This document shows, in pieces, positions 48,101-59,384 of a stretch of 64,000 bases of DNA. The stretch comes from Anaeramoeba flamelloides. Lineage: Eukaryota; Metamonada; Anaeramoebidae. The notes below the pieces were generated by a model that saw only the letters and a program-made list of their open reading frames with translations, did not search any database and was not told where the DNA came from. The stretch is taken from NCBI GenBank assembly GCA_027625915.1, contig JANTQA010000023.1, positions 14,632,001 to 14,696,000 of the forward strand, written 5' to 3'. Position 1 is the stretch's first letter. Each line of letters opens with the position of its first letter. A program made the translations under genes and the position numbers.

Positions 48101-48617
48101 AGCTGCACACATTGATTAGCAAAAGATATACTAATCGGAATAATGCGATCCCAATAGGCTTTGAATCGAAAAAGGTTTCCTTTTGGAAAATGTTGTCCCT
48201 TAAGACAAGCGTTAAAAAGTTTCGGTAGCCCTTAATCGCAGACTCAATTAAATGATCTTTTTCCTCAAGCTCACAAATCCTTAACAAAGAATACTCCACC
48301 CTAGGAATAATGACGCCGATTTGTCTTGGGATCGATTTGATGTCACGAAGTGCAGGAATGGTAAAAGTGACGATCTTTTGATACACCTTGATTGCTTTTT
48401 TATTTGCACCAACACGTTCATAGCATCTGGCTAACAGATCTTGGCATTGGACCAGTTGTGCATGGCCTTCGCTTAATTGTCGGATGTTTAAGTCCTTCCC
48501 ACTTTGTTTTGTTGGCTTTAAAAGGTGAATCACCTTTTCATATTCGCCATTTGAAAAACAGATTTCGGTTTGCTTTTTAAGCTCAAATAATTCTTTTTGA
48601 AATTTTTTATTTGTCAT
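45159..48617 (-). CDS. TTC7/YPP1-family TPR protein
   Basis: A single frame of about 1,152 residues. In animals and yeast TTC7/Ypp1 scaffolds the type III PI4-kinase at the plasma membrane with EFR3 and FAM126. The C-terminus ends ATKLESTNPVYPF, matching the characteristic ALELEASSPAVPF end of TTC7. TPR arrays lie at about 690-800 (DPTDPDVAFNLALLYAKLRW, YARLALKLNPHS) and about 980-1150 (TYAKIWNLAARSYIKIGKLD, ALDVFEKALLLDPNH). The N-terminal helical part (about 1-230) contains FSLPEETYLLLSILE, like TTC7's NTEEALLLLLISE. Large disordered inserts expand it beyond the usual length of about 850: a Lys/Glu/Thr tract (about 260-460), an acidic Asp/Glu tract (about 595-640) and a Gly-Ser repeat (about 890-905). 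The start is set at the ATG at 48617; the frame stays open a few codons upstream, without ATG. Confidence 0.85.
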   Translation of the reverse strand: MTNKKFQKELFELKKQTEICFSNGEYEKVIHLLKPTKQSGKDLNIRQLSEGHAQLVQCQDLLARCYERVGANKKAIKVYQKIVTFTIPALRDIKSIPRQIGVIIPRVEYSLLRICELEEKDHLIESAIKGYRNFLTLVLRDNIFQKETFFDSKPIGIALFRLVYLLLINVCSSIYPSIKIKNSKILKTHFVPFSLPEETYLLLSILERMVSQEPNLKINVKLYHKRNPHLKGSRAVSRLKSESSLALLKKNQEQFKTVALLETNPQEEKEKTKEKTKEKTKDKEKVKEKEKEKTKEKTKSEKKKTKNLGNHKSKKKETKKVPKTKAKTKTKTKAKPQNRRVDREKYQKNRMKSMSISTFSPTNDKTEFKNEKKLLKMRSKQNYDTNSDLSELKQPNKRGKGNRSGKGNKSNSNHKTSKKNKKLPKDPNKQKAKAKSTSNLKKKLTKKKYPKDKTKIINAIPKLFDLFPIASSMKMNMKDLSKYFELAIKTNPNNSHYLFQLAFAQDYDENPELSLITAENILFKTPNNIPMILLKLKTLINKLSKEEDALKFANKYLNIFNSKKNESKKKKRNKNKNKNKNGNHVVQEEEEDEVEKVKKEEKMKKEEKKEKNDDDNRYDDGDGDDDDDDEEEEGDDYNSFIIQKLKQIIGICHAKIADKSQNENKRLKHQKLSIQTLDDSFKKDPTDPDVAFNLALLYAKLRWLDDATYYARLALKLNPHSSPRPWELLALIMTAKKQFRVAAEICEAAMVQFPESIDLILLKADIYYKLMNIKTQRVFLIYKQALDLWKKLFLKNLIKLGILVDLRKQQSQKSNISSLPENLSLLIQNFESGALLGRSLNEMVIGLTANKRKKKAKQNAKNTDQKGKGSKSGGSGSGSGSGSGSGSGSSKENNIKINKENRKDYENYNKALKNKDYPKTSNSDLGSSDWSETQSSGDHWTESFLNQGLLNNQISLNNLKQFGKQSSQQINQKQFVRSALLTYAKIWNLAARSYIKIGKLDDALTCIRESYILSIIMPDCFFAHGLIEYEKHNFANALDVFEKALLLDPNHIESLCYKGLVYLKQAKHEKNIEKGQKINIALTHLKSAVKMSPSSHLAWKSLGIARKHQSQYLEKSNGNTEIWKKAIDCLNKATKLESTNPVYPFKNIQFIL

Positions 48618-48850
48618 CAAATTGTAATTTTGATTTTGCAAAAAATCTAAAAAATGGAAAGTATTTTTCTTGTTATTTTTGGGTTGTATTGAGAATAATT
48701 ATGATTCTGCAACTTCTTGATTATACTTAATTGGTATGGTTATTAATTCAAAAAGACTAGATTCAACAGTATTTGTTTTGATCAGGAGTTTCGAACATTT
48801 TTGATTTATATTTCATTTTTTAATTTTTACCTGATTTTTTTTCAAAAGTC

Positions 48851-49433
48851 CAGTTTAAGATCCTTGAAGGTTTACATCCCTGAAATCTGAAAAAAGGATT
48901 ATCTTGTGTAGGGTGTAGTGGCTTGTTAATTTGGTTCTTATCTGATCGATCTTGGGCTTGGTATAGGTTTTTAAGTTGGTTCAAAATGACAATTTTTGAC
49001 AATTTATTTTTTTTTTTTCCAAAATCCGAATTGTAGAGTGTAAAATTTATTGGTAGGTTAATAATATATAAAAAATGTGGTTATGTAGATTGTTGATTGA
49101 AATTTTAAATTAGGTTTGGTTTTATTTGGAGTTTTTTAAAAAAATTTATTATATTTTTTGGTTTTAGTTAATTGACAAAACAGTGATAAAAATTTTCTTC
49201 TACAACCCAAAAATTAGAATTTCTTCTCAAAAACCAATAAATTTTACACTCTACAATTCGGATTTTGGAAAAAAAAAAAATAAATTGTCAAAAATTGTCA
49301 TTTTGAACCAACTTAAAAACCTATACCAAGCCCAAGATCGATCAGATAAGAACCAAATTAACAAGCCACTACACCCTACACAAGATAATCCTTTTTTCAT
49401 TTTTTCAGGGGTTGTAGACCTTAAGTGAACCTG
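48851..49433. mobile_element. Long-TIR foldback element, family G
   Basis: Arms of about 200 bases (about 48851-49053 and 49228-49433) are close reverse complements, sharing words such as GATTATCTTGTGTAGGGTGT and TTGGGCTTGGTATAGG with their complements. The outermost 40 bases are more diverged (CAGTTTAAGATCC against CAGGTTCACTTAAGG). The loop of about 170 bases has no coding frame. The short open frames seen in each arm mirror one another and are not genes. Its closeness to the TTC7-like start (about 240 bases) puts it in that gene's upstream region. Confidence 0.7.
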
Positions 49434-50584
49434 AAAATGATCACTTATAAAATAATCAAACAAAATTCTAAGAAAAAGCTATATTTAAGTAGAGGGTTAG
49501 TGTACACAGGTACCCCACCTCTACCTTCACAGTGTTTATCAAAAAATGATTTGAAAATCACATTAATACTGATAAACTCAAAAAAAATTGAAATTTTTAG
49601 ATCAATTTACATTTATAGGTCTTATAAACCAACTTTTAAAACATATTTTTTCCAACTGAAGTATTGTTATTAACAAATGTAAAAGTTTTCTTTAGATTTT
49701 GATCAATAAAGTTCTTTATTCAAAACTCATCAAAACCTTTTCAAAAACAGAAAGTGGACAAAAATGTTGAAAAAACAATTGTATGGATTTATCAGTATCA
49801 CATACAATATAATAAATCAGAGACATCTTGAAAGATAAATTGAAGAAAAAAATAGTTGGTATTTCAATTGACTAAGATTAAATAATGATAACCGTCTTCA
49901 AAATAATACATATTACATAAAAAAAATTTCCTATCTCATGGTACATAAGTTTATCTCCTAAAAATTGAAAAAAAAAGAAGTTCAAAAAATTGATACATTT
50001 TGAAATAATAACACGCCAACTTTTCCAAAAAAATTTTTGTAAAAATTTGATGTTGGTATTATTACTTTTTCCATATTTGAGGAAGTGTATGTTTAAACTG
50101 ATATTTTTTTTATTTTTTTTTTTGGGGAAAGTTTATAAAAAAGTATAATTTTTTCAAAATCAAAAGTGTGGAGAACTGTAGTAGAAGAAAGAGAAAATAG
50201 TCACAGGGTTGTCAGATGAAATATAATTTCTTATTAGAATATGTTTTTTATTTTTTGAAATGGCAATAATCAACAAATATATTTATATAAACAATTAAAG
50301 TGGACAGTCAAACCGAGAAAGTTTTTGGAATTTCTCTCTGAGAATATAAAAATAGATATATTATGTTACTTGAAAGGGTTTTAAATATTTATAAGAATAC
50401 CATTATTAAAAATAGTGTCAAAGACTAGAATTTATATTCTGCCAATTGTACATTTTTTAAAATTGATGAAGTATTTTTTTCTTATTCTGGAATTTTTTTA
50501 AATTTTAAATAGGACTAAATTTTCACAACATCTTCTTTTGACTTAAAACATTTGTTTTGATTTTGATTATTATTGAAAAAAGTG

Positions 50585-50596
50585 GCGGGGGGGGGG
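50585..50596. repeat. G-run
   Basis: An almost pure run of G (one early C breaks it), conspicuous in sequence that otherwise rarely has more than three G in a row. It could be slippage or an assembly artefact. Confidence 0.6.
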
Positions 50597-50688
50597 TATT
50601 TTATTCTTTCAGAAGTTAGGCATACTCGAGGGTTCTTTTTATTTCTAAAAACAAAAATTACAGAGGAAATCCCAAGAAACCCACACCT

Positions 50689-50764
50689 TAGCTTTTCCAG
50701 AATTTAAAAGAATGAAGTAAAATCAAATATTTTTCTCTATTCTTTTAAATTCTGGAAAAGTTAG
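50689..50764. repeat. Family F hairpin, simplest copy
   Basis: A clean inverted repeat: AGCTTTTCCAGAATTTAAAA to its complement TTTTAAATTCTGGAAAAGTT, arms about 35 bases with a loop of a few bases, followed by the tag GGCACTCTACG. It appears to be the unit of which the larger family F clusters are built. Confidence 0.75.
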
Positions 50765-51662
50765 GCACTCTACGAAAATGGCAATATTTATCATAAGGAA
50801 TTTTTTTTCTGTATTTCAGTTTTATTCAATGAGCACTGCATTTTAGAAAACTATTAATTATTATCTTTACAACTATTAATTATATCGTAGTTGAATTAAA
50901 TTAAAAATCTTCCTTCTGTTATTTGGAATTTCAAACATGAAATAAAAAATTTTTGTTTTCTTTACTAGAGATTTTTCAAAATTGTAGTACTACTAACAAC
51001 AATAAATACAATAGATCCATGAATTTGAAGTTCTTGAATGTTGACTATATTGTAAATAAACTTTATTATTCATGATGAAAGGTTAACGAAAGTAGTGGTT
51101 TTGTTGAACTTTAATTTTTCAATTTTATTTATCATAATAGTAAAGTGAAAAGCAAAGTCTTTTAGAATTCTATTGTATATTATTACTAATTTAAAAATAC
51201 AAATTTCCACATTATAAATACTAAAAATTAATTGAAAATACAAAAAAGAAATAATTTTAACAGCCCCTCAATCATTGTTAATTTCTTTTATTCTTTAATT
51301 TTTTTCTTATAAATTGTAATTGAAAATAATAGTAAAATTAAAAATTTTCATTGATTTTTTTAAAAAATTCAAGAGTTTAGAAATTTAGCACACCAAAATA
51401 TATTTTTATAAAAACTGAAAATATTCAAGTTTGGTGTGGCGGAGCTGCTCCCTTAAATTCTGAAAAAGTTAAATTAAAAAAACAAAGGATAAAAAGAAGA
51501 GAAAAATTGGATTTATAATCAAATTATTATTCAAATGTTAAATTAAAAATTAGCTATTTCCAAATGTTTTTTTGTTTTTATAAAAAATTAAAAAAAAATA
51601 ATAAATATTTTCTATAAAAAAAAATAAAGAAAAATAAAGAAAGAAAAGATAAATAACAAAAT

Positions 51663-54600
51663 TTATTCCATTTGGTTTGTACCATTCGTGGAACTACACC
51701 AATCCTTTACTGGTAAACAATTGAGATATGTACATTTTGGACACCAACCATTTGGGTCAACATCCTTAAAAAAGAAATAATAACACAAAAAGAAGTATAA
51801 CAAAAGAAGTGGTATAGCTATTAATACCAAGAATTTACGTGCTTTACCAAAATGGATATATGGCAGGATAATGATTCCCATTAAACTGCCAGCAATAAGT
51901 CCACCAACATGTGCAAAGTTATCAATTGCTGGAAATAGCCCGACGCATAAACTGACAACAACCATTATTATTAATTTAAACAAGGAACGTTTCGGATTTT
52001 TAATTTCTTTCCAATTCTGAAAAAGATCGCAAAATAAAATACCAACCAGTCCATAAAGTGAACTAGATGCACCTACAGAAACCAAACTGGGTAAGAAAAT
52101 GGCAGACAATAAATTTCCACCAATACCCGATATAATATAAATGATGATCATCCTAGTAGGCCCAAAAATTTTTTCAAGCTGAGCTCCGACACGAATTTGG
52201 AATGCCAAATTCATTAATAAATGGATAACACCTACATGAAGAAACACTTTTAATGATTTTTTTTATTAAAATTTTAGAAAGATATTTATTGTTTTTTTTT
52301 TTTACGAATTGGGAATAGGATATTAAGTTCAAGCAATATAAAAATGGGTAAAATATAATGTGTATGTGTGTGTAGTTACATTTTGTTATAGTGTGACACG
52401 TTATTTGATCTACAACTTAATTAATCTTTTCAGGGTTGATTGAAAAATTATTTATAAAAAGCTGTTCTCTTCTCCAAATTTTATCAAAGAGAGTATTATA
52501 GATTGGTAGAATTTTCAATTTGAATATTTAAAAAATTTTTAAGATGTAGTAAGATCAATAAAAAAGTGGAAATATGACAATTAAACTCAATTTTTTTAAT
52601 AACTCTTTTGTTTGGGTTGTCATACGTATGAAAACGGCATGTTTTTGTAGTTTTCCCATTGGTAAAAATGTCATACTTGTGAGGAAAATGATAAATTATA
52701 AAAAAAATAAACTGCCATTCTAAAATCAAAAAAACAAAAAATTTCAAAAAAATTAAGAATAAAAATTGAAAAATTTTTTAACAAATTGCATGAATAATTA
52801 AAATTTATCATAAAGAATCTCCCTAGATTTCAAAATTGGTAGAAGGTATAACCCAGTAAAAAAATATATACACTGTTTGTATCCTTTATAATTCCAGAAT
52901 AAAACTACTCTAAGTTATTTCCAAAAAAGCAGGGCAAATTTAAAAAAAAAACATCTCTATTAAACCCAATCTTCGAAAAAGTGGTTAAATGTCCAAAATC
53001 ATTAACTACTATTCATTGATTCTTGATAATAATTCAATTGGTTTCTTAGTATTGTATTACATAAAATAAAAGATATTAAATTTTCTGATCTCATTTTATC
53101 TGAAATTTTTGAGGGGTGAAAATTGGTGTTTATTATTTTCTTTTTGATCGAAAAAATCGTTTTCATAACTTTTTTATATCAAAAAAATTTTCAAATAGAA
53201 TCGAAAACATATAAATGCATTTTATGTTTAAAAAATCATTTGTACCTTTTCCATATTTCCATTTTTTTTATTAATGTTGGTTATACCTTGTTTTCTCCAA
53301 AAAAAAAAAAAAAAACGGTGCTATTTTTTTTCATTTTTTTCATTTTTTTGAATCATTCCAATGTAACACATTTTGAAATAAATACCTTAGTTATTGGCTC
53401 AATCAGTATTAATATTAAACTTATTTGATATTTTCAATTAACGAATACCTTCACCAACAAAGATTATTTTTTATGAAATGTAAAAAAAAAATTCCCACAT
53501 TTTTCGAAATACCTTATATTCGTAATCAAAGACAAGATATGTCCTTACAAACCAAAAAACACTAAAAATGAAAAACTGATCAAATACTTTCCATTAATAC
53601 AATTAAAAAAACAAAATGATAAAATAAAAATAAATAAAGTTTCAATTTAGCTTTTTCTTGAAAACATTTTTTTGCCAAAATCATTGATTTCAACCTTGAA
53701 ATTATGTATATTTTTAGATACACTATCTTGTTTTAACTCATTTACAAAAACAAATTCTAAATTATGGGAATTTTCTTTTCACGAAAGGCACTAATTTGGT
53801 CCTCAAATGTTTTTTTTAGTTTTAAATGGTAGAATAAAAAAAAAGTTAAACTAAAAGGATAAACTTTCTGGAAAAGCATTCTAATTTAATATATTAACTT
53901 ATTCTTTTATTTAAAACTTTTCTCAACCCAAATTTTTCATTAAAAAAAAAATAAAAAAGTGCACACTAATTCCAAAAAATATTTTCGATATTCAAAAGTT
54001 GAGAGTGTTTTTTTATTCTAAAAAAAATCATCACAGTGATTAATTGAATTAAGTTAGTTCTTAATTTCGAAAAATATTAATCAGAAAAAAATAGTGCTTA
54101 ATTTTATTAAGGACATATAATATGAAATAATAAAAAAATAAAAAAAAAAAGTATAAATTCCAACTATTGATCAGATAACTTTTATATAAAAATGGTCCGG
54201 ATTTTAAACCTATGAGATGCTATATTCAAAGATTAGAAAAGAATTTAAATAAAAATACAACCAAACTATTTAAACTTATAGATCCCAATAACAAAATTGT
54301 AATCTAGATGATGTAGAATATTTTTGAATTTTTTTTTCTTAGATGTGTAAAAATCAATAAAAAACTCGTTTTGATAGAAATCAATTTTCAATTACAAAAA
54401 AAATATAAAATAAAAATAAATTTTGAAATGAACACAAATAATGAGAAAACTTAAAAAACTTTAATTCCAAAGTAAATTTTATATCTTGGTATTTGGCTAG
54501 ATAAAAAAACTCATTTAAAATTCAACCTTGATAAAGTGAAGATCAATTTCGAAAAATTATCAATACCTTTGAAAAAAAGAAATTTTATAATGGTTTGAAA

Positions 54601-57600
54601 ATTTATTTTTTTAAAGCTGTATTACATTGTCAATTATTATATGGGTTACAGATATATCATTTAACAAAAAAGAGAGAGAGAGAGGGTTTAAAGATATCAA
54701 TACTTGATTAATAAAAAAAAAAATACAAAAATTTTATTAATAAAACCAAATTCCCTAATAATAATTTATAAAATCAAAATTAAGAATGAATCTGTCATAG
54801 CAAGAATAACAATATATAAAAGAAGATTTAAATTAATTCAAATATTAAAAATTCTAAGCTTTGATGAATTAATTAATTATTGGTCTTTTAATAAAACAGA
54901 ATTTGAAAGTATTAATTGGTCATCAAAAAACTTTTAACAGCTAGAAATCGAACATTGCAATTTCAGAATTAAAAATTTCGAAAATAGTTGGAGTTGGAAA
55001 CTAATGTAGTTGGGTTTTCCAAAATTCAAAGAGATTGGATAAAATTTTTAATTTATTCTATTCTTTAAATTCTTGAAATATTAACAACAAAAATATTTAA
55101 AATGAAAGGTTCAGCTTCGAGATTAAAACTCAGAAATTTTGCAAATTATTTAAATAGAGACTCTTATGTTACGAATAATAACAAATCAAAAAATTATGAG
55201 TTATTCAAAAATAGAAATAATTAAGATATTATTGAAGATTTAGACAATTTTCTATGGAATTACTCAGCCTATGAAAATAATCACAAAATTTGAATATGAG
55301 AATTAAAAAAAAATAATATATATAATATATTAAAAAATAATAATATTCATAATATTATTCAAAAAAAAAAAAAAAAAAAAAAAGGAGGTTAATCATGTTT
55401 ATTAACACATGGTCGATAATATACTTATTCTTAAGTCTTTAAAAAATTTTCTAAATAAATATTAAGGAATTCGGAAAGGTTCAAGAGTCGTGGAATTAAT
55501 GTTGTGTATATTTTTTTCTTTAATTTTAGAAACGAAAGGAAAATTTCTTTAATTTTCAGTTTATATCAAAAAAAAATCAAAAAAGCTGTATAGTGTTGCC
55601 AAGTACTGAAAGTGTTCGTAGAGAGCCGTCAAGTACCTAGGTTTTCTTGGGGTTTTATACTTTGTTTGTGAAGTGTTCTAGATTTTTTTTACTTTTTGAA
55701 ATAAACAGAAAATTTTAATAAATTTTCGGTTTATTTCGAAAAGTAAAAAAAAACCTAACGAAAAATATTGTTTTTCCAAATAAACACAAAACTCAAGAAA
55801 AGTTAACCAATGTTTTTTTTTTTAATTTCTAAGATTAAAAAAAAAGCCTAACATTGCTTTTCTTGAGGTTTTCTGTTTATTTGTGAAGTGTTCTAGGTTT
55901 TTTTTTACTTTTCGAAATAAACCGAAAATTTATTAAAATTTTCTGTTTATTTCAAAAAGTAAAAAAAACCTAAAGAAAATATATTGATTTTCCAAATAAA
56001 TAAAAAACTCAAAAAAACCTAGAACACTTCACAAATAATATAGAAAAGCTTAAAAAAAACCTATCGAAAATCTATTGATTTTCTAATCAAAACAGAGAAT
56101 TTAAAAAAAAAGCATAATGGTGTTTTTTAAAATTCAAAAGAAAAACTTGGTACTTGAACGGCACTTTATGTCACTTGACGGTACCTTTCTTTAGATTTTT
56201 TAATTTTAGAAATAAAAATAAAATTTAATAAATTTTATTTCAAAAATAAAAAAAAAAAAAACGCCTTTAACTTTTCCAGAATTTAAAAGAAAAGAGAAAA
56301 AATATAGATTTTACTCAATTCTTTTAAATTCTGGAAAGTTTAATAACTCAAGATTTAAATAATAATAATAAAAACTCTTTTTTGGATTATTAATTGCTTT
56401 TTTTTTTTTCAAATTTTATTTTTTTTTTTGTAAATTTGGAATTAAAAACAAATTTAGGTTACATTTTGTTTTTTAATCTGAAAAAATACACAGATTAATT
56501 TGATTAATTCGTCTTGGAAAAAAAAAACTCAAAAGAAAACTAAGAAAAGATAAATTCTTTTTTAAAAAGATCCAAAAATGAAAAAAAGACTAGAAATTTT
56601 TTGATCATAAAATCAATTTTTGTTAATTTGGCACAACTTTTTTAAAGAGGTGAGGATGTTTGTTTTTTTTTTAGATCCGTTAATTCAAAGCTTATCGATA
56701 AATAAAATTTCCAAAAAGTGAGGAATATTTATATAAAAAACATTTTTCTGACTTTTCTTTTTTAATAAAAGGAAATAACCTTTAAATGGGTGTAAAGATT
56801 GAAATGGGAAGATAAATTTCTTTCAAAATTTTTGAACCATCACTTTTTTGAAATAAAAAACTTGAAAAAAAAGTTTTCCAGAATGCCTCACAGCACTACA
56901 AAAATCTCATTATTTCGATCAATCTTTGAGTTTTTTCAAACTTTAAAACACTTTTAGAAAATTTACAGCTCTATCAAATACTTTCCAACACTTTTTCCTT
57001 TTAAAAGTGTTTGAAAAGCTTTCTAAAAGTCATAAGATTTTTTTTTGACAAATTTTTAAAAAGTCTCAATATTTTTTCGTTTTAATTTTTTCAAAATATT
57101 TTGTTTATCTTAGCTGAATTGACGACTTTGAAAATATACGTTTGTTTCTATTTATACACAAACAAATAATTGGTTTTTCCTTTTTTGTCACTTCTACCCT
57201 TAAAATAAAGGAAAAAATTTTTTTATCACTTGATAATTATTACAACACAATAGTGAAAAATTAAAGGAAAAAAAAAAAAAAAAAAGTTGATGTTTGATCA
57301 TTTCAAAAAAAAGACATACTTGCAGTAAAGAATCTCCAATATTCGCCATCTTTAATTTTGTTGGCTTCTTTTGCGCCCATATCAACTAAAATTTCCATCG
57401 AAGGTCCTTTTGAAAGTTAAACAAGAGTTTGGTAAATTAAAACGATCAGTGAAGAAGGGAATAATTTTTAAAAAATTTTTAGCTTTACAATCAAAATGGT
57501 ACCATTGAAGTTTGTTGGGGGTTTAAAGAAGCTTTTGGTAACAAATTGGTCTTAAGTTTTGAAAAAGACCCAAGAACAAGAGAAAAAAAAACAAAAAAAT

Positions 57601-58492
57601 AGTAGAAATACATAGAGAAAAACTAGAAACAATATATACAAAAGCTATGCTTTTGGAGTCTTGTTGTTTCAAAAGTGGATCCAAATTGGAATCAAAAAAA
57701 ACTTGAAGAAAATTATTTACCAAACCAAGGGTTTTTTTTGAGACTTTCAAGCCCGCCATTCTTCCAAATAGAAATGATTAATAAAAGAACGTCCAGAAAA
57801 GAGACAAAATAAATAAAATAGGGAATTCTCTCTGCTTTCCAATATTCATCATGCTTTTGAGCCCTTCTGCGCTTTTTTTTTCTTTTCTTTTTTTTCTTTT
57901 TGTTTTTTTTTCTTTGAACATGATCTTCTTTATGAAGAGCTTTGTCCTTCTCATTCTTGCTTTGATTCTTGTTCCTTTTCTTTTTCTTCTCTCTTCTCAG
58001 GTATTCTTGATCAGAATTGCTTGAGGACTTAGTTTTACCAAATTCATTTACAAAGTCAGCATCAATAAATCCAGATTCTAAATTTACATCGCCATTGTTT
58101 GCAAACCTTGGTCTTGTATTTTGGTGGTCCATTAAGTTTCGAGGTGGTGCTTTCCTTTTGTAAAAGGTCATGTGGCGATATTTCTGTTGATGGTTGCTTT
58201 GATCTTCCTCAGGTAAGAAACCTAAATCACCACGTGCAATCTTAAACCCCTTTTTTAATGTTTGTCCGAGCTGAGAAATTTGGAAATTCCGGAAACTTAA
58301 GCTGTTTTTTAAACCACCATCACCACCTTGCTTTTTTTTATTTTTTTTCGGTGTTATGATCTCCATTTTGTCGAGTTTAAAATTACTATCACTTAGATCA
58401 GAATTTACACTTGAAGTACCAATTGTACTTTCGATAACTTTCTTTTTGGGTATGGGTTTTTCTAAATCGTCCAGGGGGGTGTCAGAAGACAT
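51663..58492 (-). CDS. Rhomboid intramembrane serine protease
   Basis: Three exons: 58492-57721, 57406-57320, 52246-51663, phases 1 and 1, giving 480 residues. The protein cleaves transmembrane substrates within the membrane. A long, highly basic cytosolic N-terminus (1-220, ending in a Lys/Arg cluster) precedes TM1 (about 224-242, FIYFVSFLDVLLLIISIW). The L1 loop contains NPWFGPSMEILVDMG and WRFFTA (WR at 281-282), then HVGVIHLLMNL. Catalytic Ser is in VGASSSLYG (about residue 347) and catalytic His in NFAHVGG (about 399), so the dyad is intact and the protein is likely an active protease rather than an iRhom. After the last TM the tail is cysteine-rich (WCPKCTYLNCLPVKDWC), as in other eukaryotic rhomboids with a long cytosolic N-terminus. 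Splicing is well supported because motifs run through both junctions. Intron 1 is 314 bases; intron 2 is 5,073 bases and filled with repeats. Confidence 0.92.
52690..52880. mobile_element. Family D fragment (in rhomboid intron 2)
   Basis: About 150 bases align with the middle of family D (shared words AAAAAAACAAAAAATT, TTCAAAATTG, AGGTATA). The terminal inverted repeats are missing, so this is a truncated or heavily decayed copy. Confidence 0.45.
54200..55340 (+). mobile_element. LINE relic: end of reverse transcriptase and C-terminus (in rhomboid intron 2)
   Basis: Broken plus-strand frames read YLGIWLDKKTHLKFNLDKVK from about 54483, the YLG motif that follows the catalytic core in non-LTR reverse transcriptases. 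Then come LKLYYIVNYYMGYRYII, SVIARITIYKRRFKL and SFDELINYWSFNKTE, and from about 55120 LKLRNFANYLNRDSYV and DIIEDLDNFLWNYSAYENN. The last parts match the relic at 32045-32345, but here the cysteines of the CxxC-HFLW-C segment are lost. Many stops and frame changes show an old, dead copy. A family F hairpin interrupts it near 55015-55080. A 77-residue open frame inside (54704-54937) is part of this relic, not a gene. It is antisense to the rhomboid gene. Confidence 0.7.
55590..56345. repeat. Family F palindromic repeat cluster (in rhomboid intron 2)
   Basis: The largest cluster. It has GAAGTGTTCTAGGTTTTTTT with complements, two copies of a TTTCGAAAAGTAAAAAAA-type inverted block, GTTTTCTGTTTATTTGTGAA twice, and a final hairpin TTTTCCAGAATTTAAAAGAA to TTTTAAATTCTGGAAAG (56272-56340). 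GC-richer tags flank it (GTTCGTAGAGAGCCGTCAAG near 55615, and TTGAACGGCACTTTATG near 56154). It closely resembles the cluster in the RRM gene intron (14900-15545). Confidence 0.7.
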
Positions 58493-59384
58493 CGTGAGTT
58501 GTTTTTATTTGTTTGTGTTTTTTTGATTCAAAATATTTTTTAGTGATCGCAAAATTTTTACGCGGGTAGACGATTATTTTTTTTGATATATAAATTTAAA
58601 AAAAATAAATCTGTATTGTTTGTTTACCCATTTAACTTGCATAAATTTTATCTTCTTTTTTCTGAAATGTTTTTGTTTCTGTCCGTTTTAAATAACAAGG
58701 TATCTGTTTCAAAAATTTCATCTTTCTTTTGAATTAAAAGAGTGTCTTTTATGAATTTATAGTGTTAAAAAATTACTTTAAATTTACTTTTTGTCTGTTG
58801 ATATATATTTTCTAAATAATTTCTTTTAAGCGAAAATAGTCAACTTTACTTTATTTTAGTATCTCATTTTTTTAGATTGAAAAAATTTTTTATTAAAAAC
58901 TTGGAAAGTTCAACTAAATATTGAGAAATAAATTATTTTTTTTTCACAACTCGAAAATTTTTAACAAAATGGCAAGGTGGTGATCAAATGCAAAATACTA
59001 ACCTTTCCTTTCGTAAATTTAAAAAAAATTAATTAACTATTAAATCAAAATTTTGATAAAGTTTAATGATTAGAGCAACTCTCCAAAAGTAGTCACATAA
59101 TTAATTTATATGTTAGTGAAAACAATAAATTTTAGATTTTCGGAATATCAATATTTAGGAGATTAAATGAGTTTAAAAATGATAAAGTAATAATACATTT
59201 AGATGAAATTTCAAGTTGGTTTGCATTTTCTAAATAAAAATATTTTATAGAGTGTTTAACCAAAAAAAATAAAAAGATTAGGAAGGTATCACTATAAATT
59301 AGAAGTGATAAAAAAAGTTTCTAATAAAGTTATAAAAATTCTTATTTTATAAATTGAGGATTGTTTTTAACCATTGTGGAAAAA

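Larger units (their letters stand above)
48618..51662. other. Gene-free stretch between TTC7-like and rhomboid genes
   Basis: Holds the foldback element at 48851-49433, a family F hairpin at 50689-50764 and an unusual G-run near 50585-50596. A lone CAGTCAAACC word at about 50304 resembles a family A terminus but has no partner. Nothing else definable. Confidence 0.55.

Noticed and set aside
48820-49428. Pair of mirrored frames (YQAQDRSDKNQINKP in both)
   Set aside because: They are the two arms of the inverted-repeat element read in opposite directions.
50304-50330. Single CAGTCAAACC word like a family A terminus
   Set aside because: No inverted partner at a plausible distance, so no element can be bounded.
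53123-53428. 101-residue Phe/Ile-rich plus-strand frame
   Set aside because: Low-complexity AT-rich sequence inside the rhomboid intron, with no motif.
54704-54937. 77-residue plus-strand open frame
   Set aside because: It lies between recognisable LINE reverse-transcriptase and C-terminal fragments and is part of that relic.
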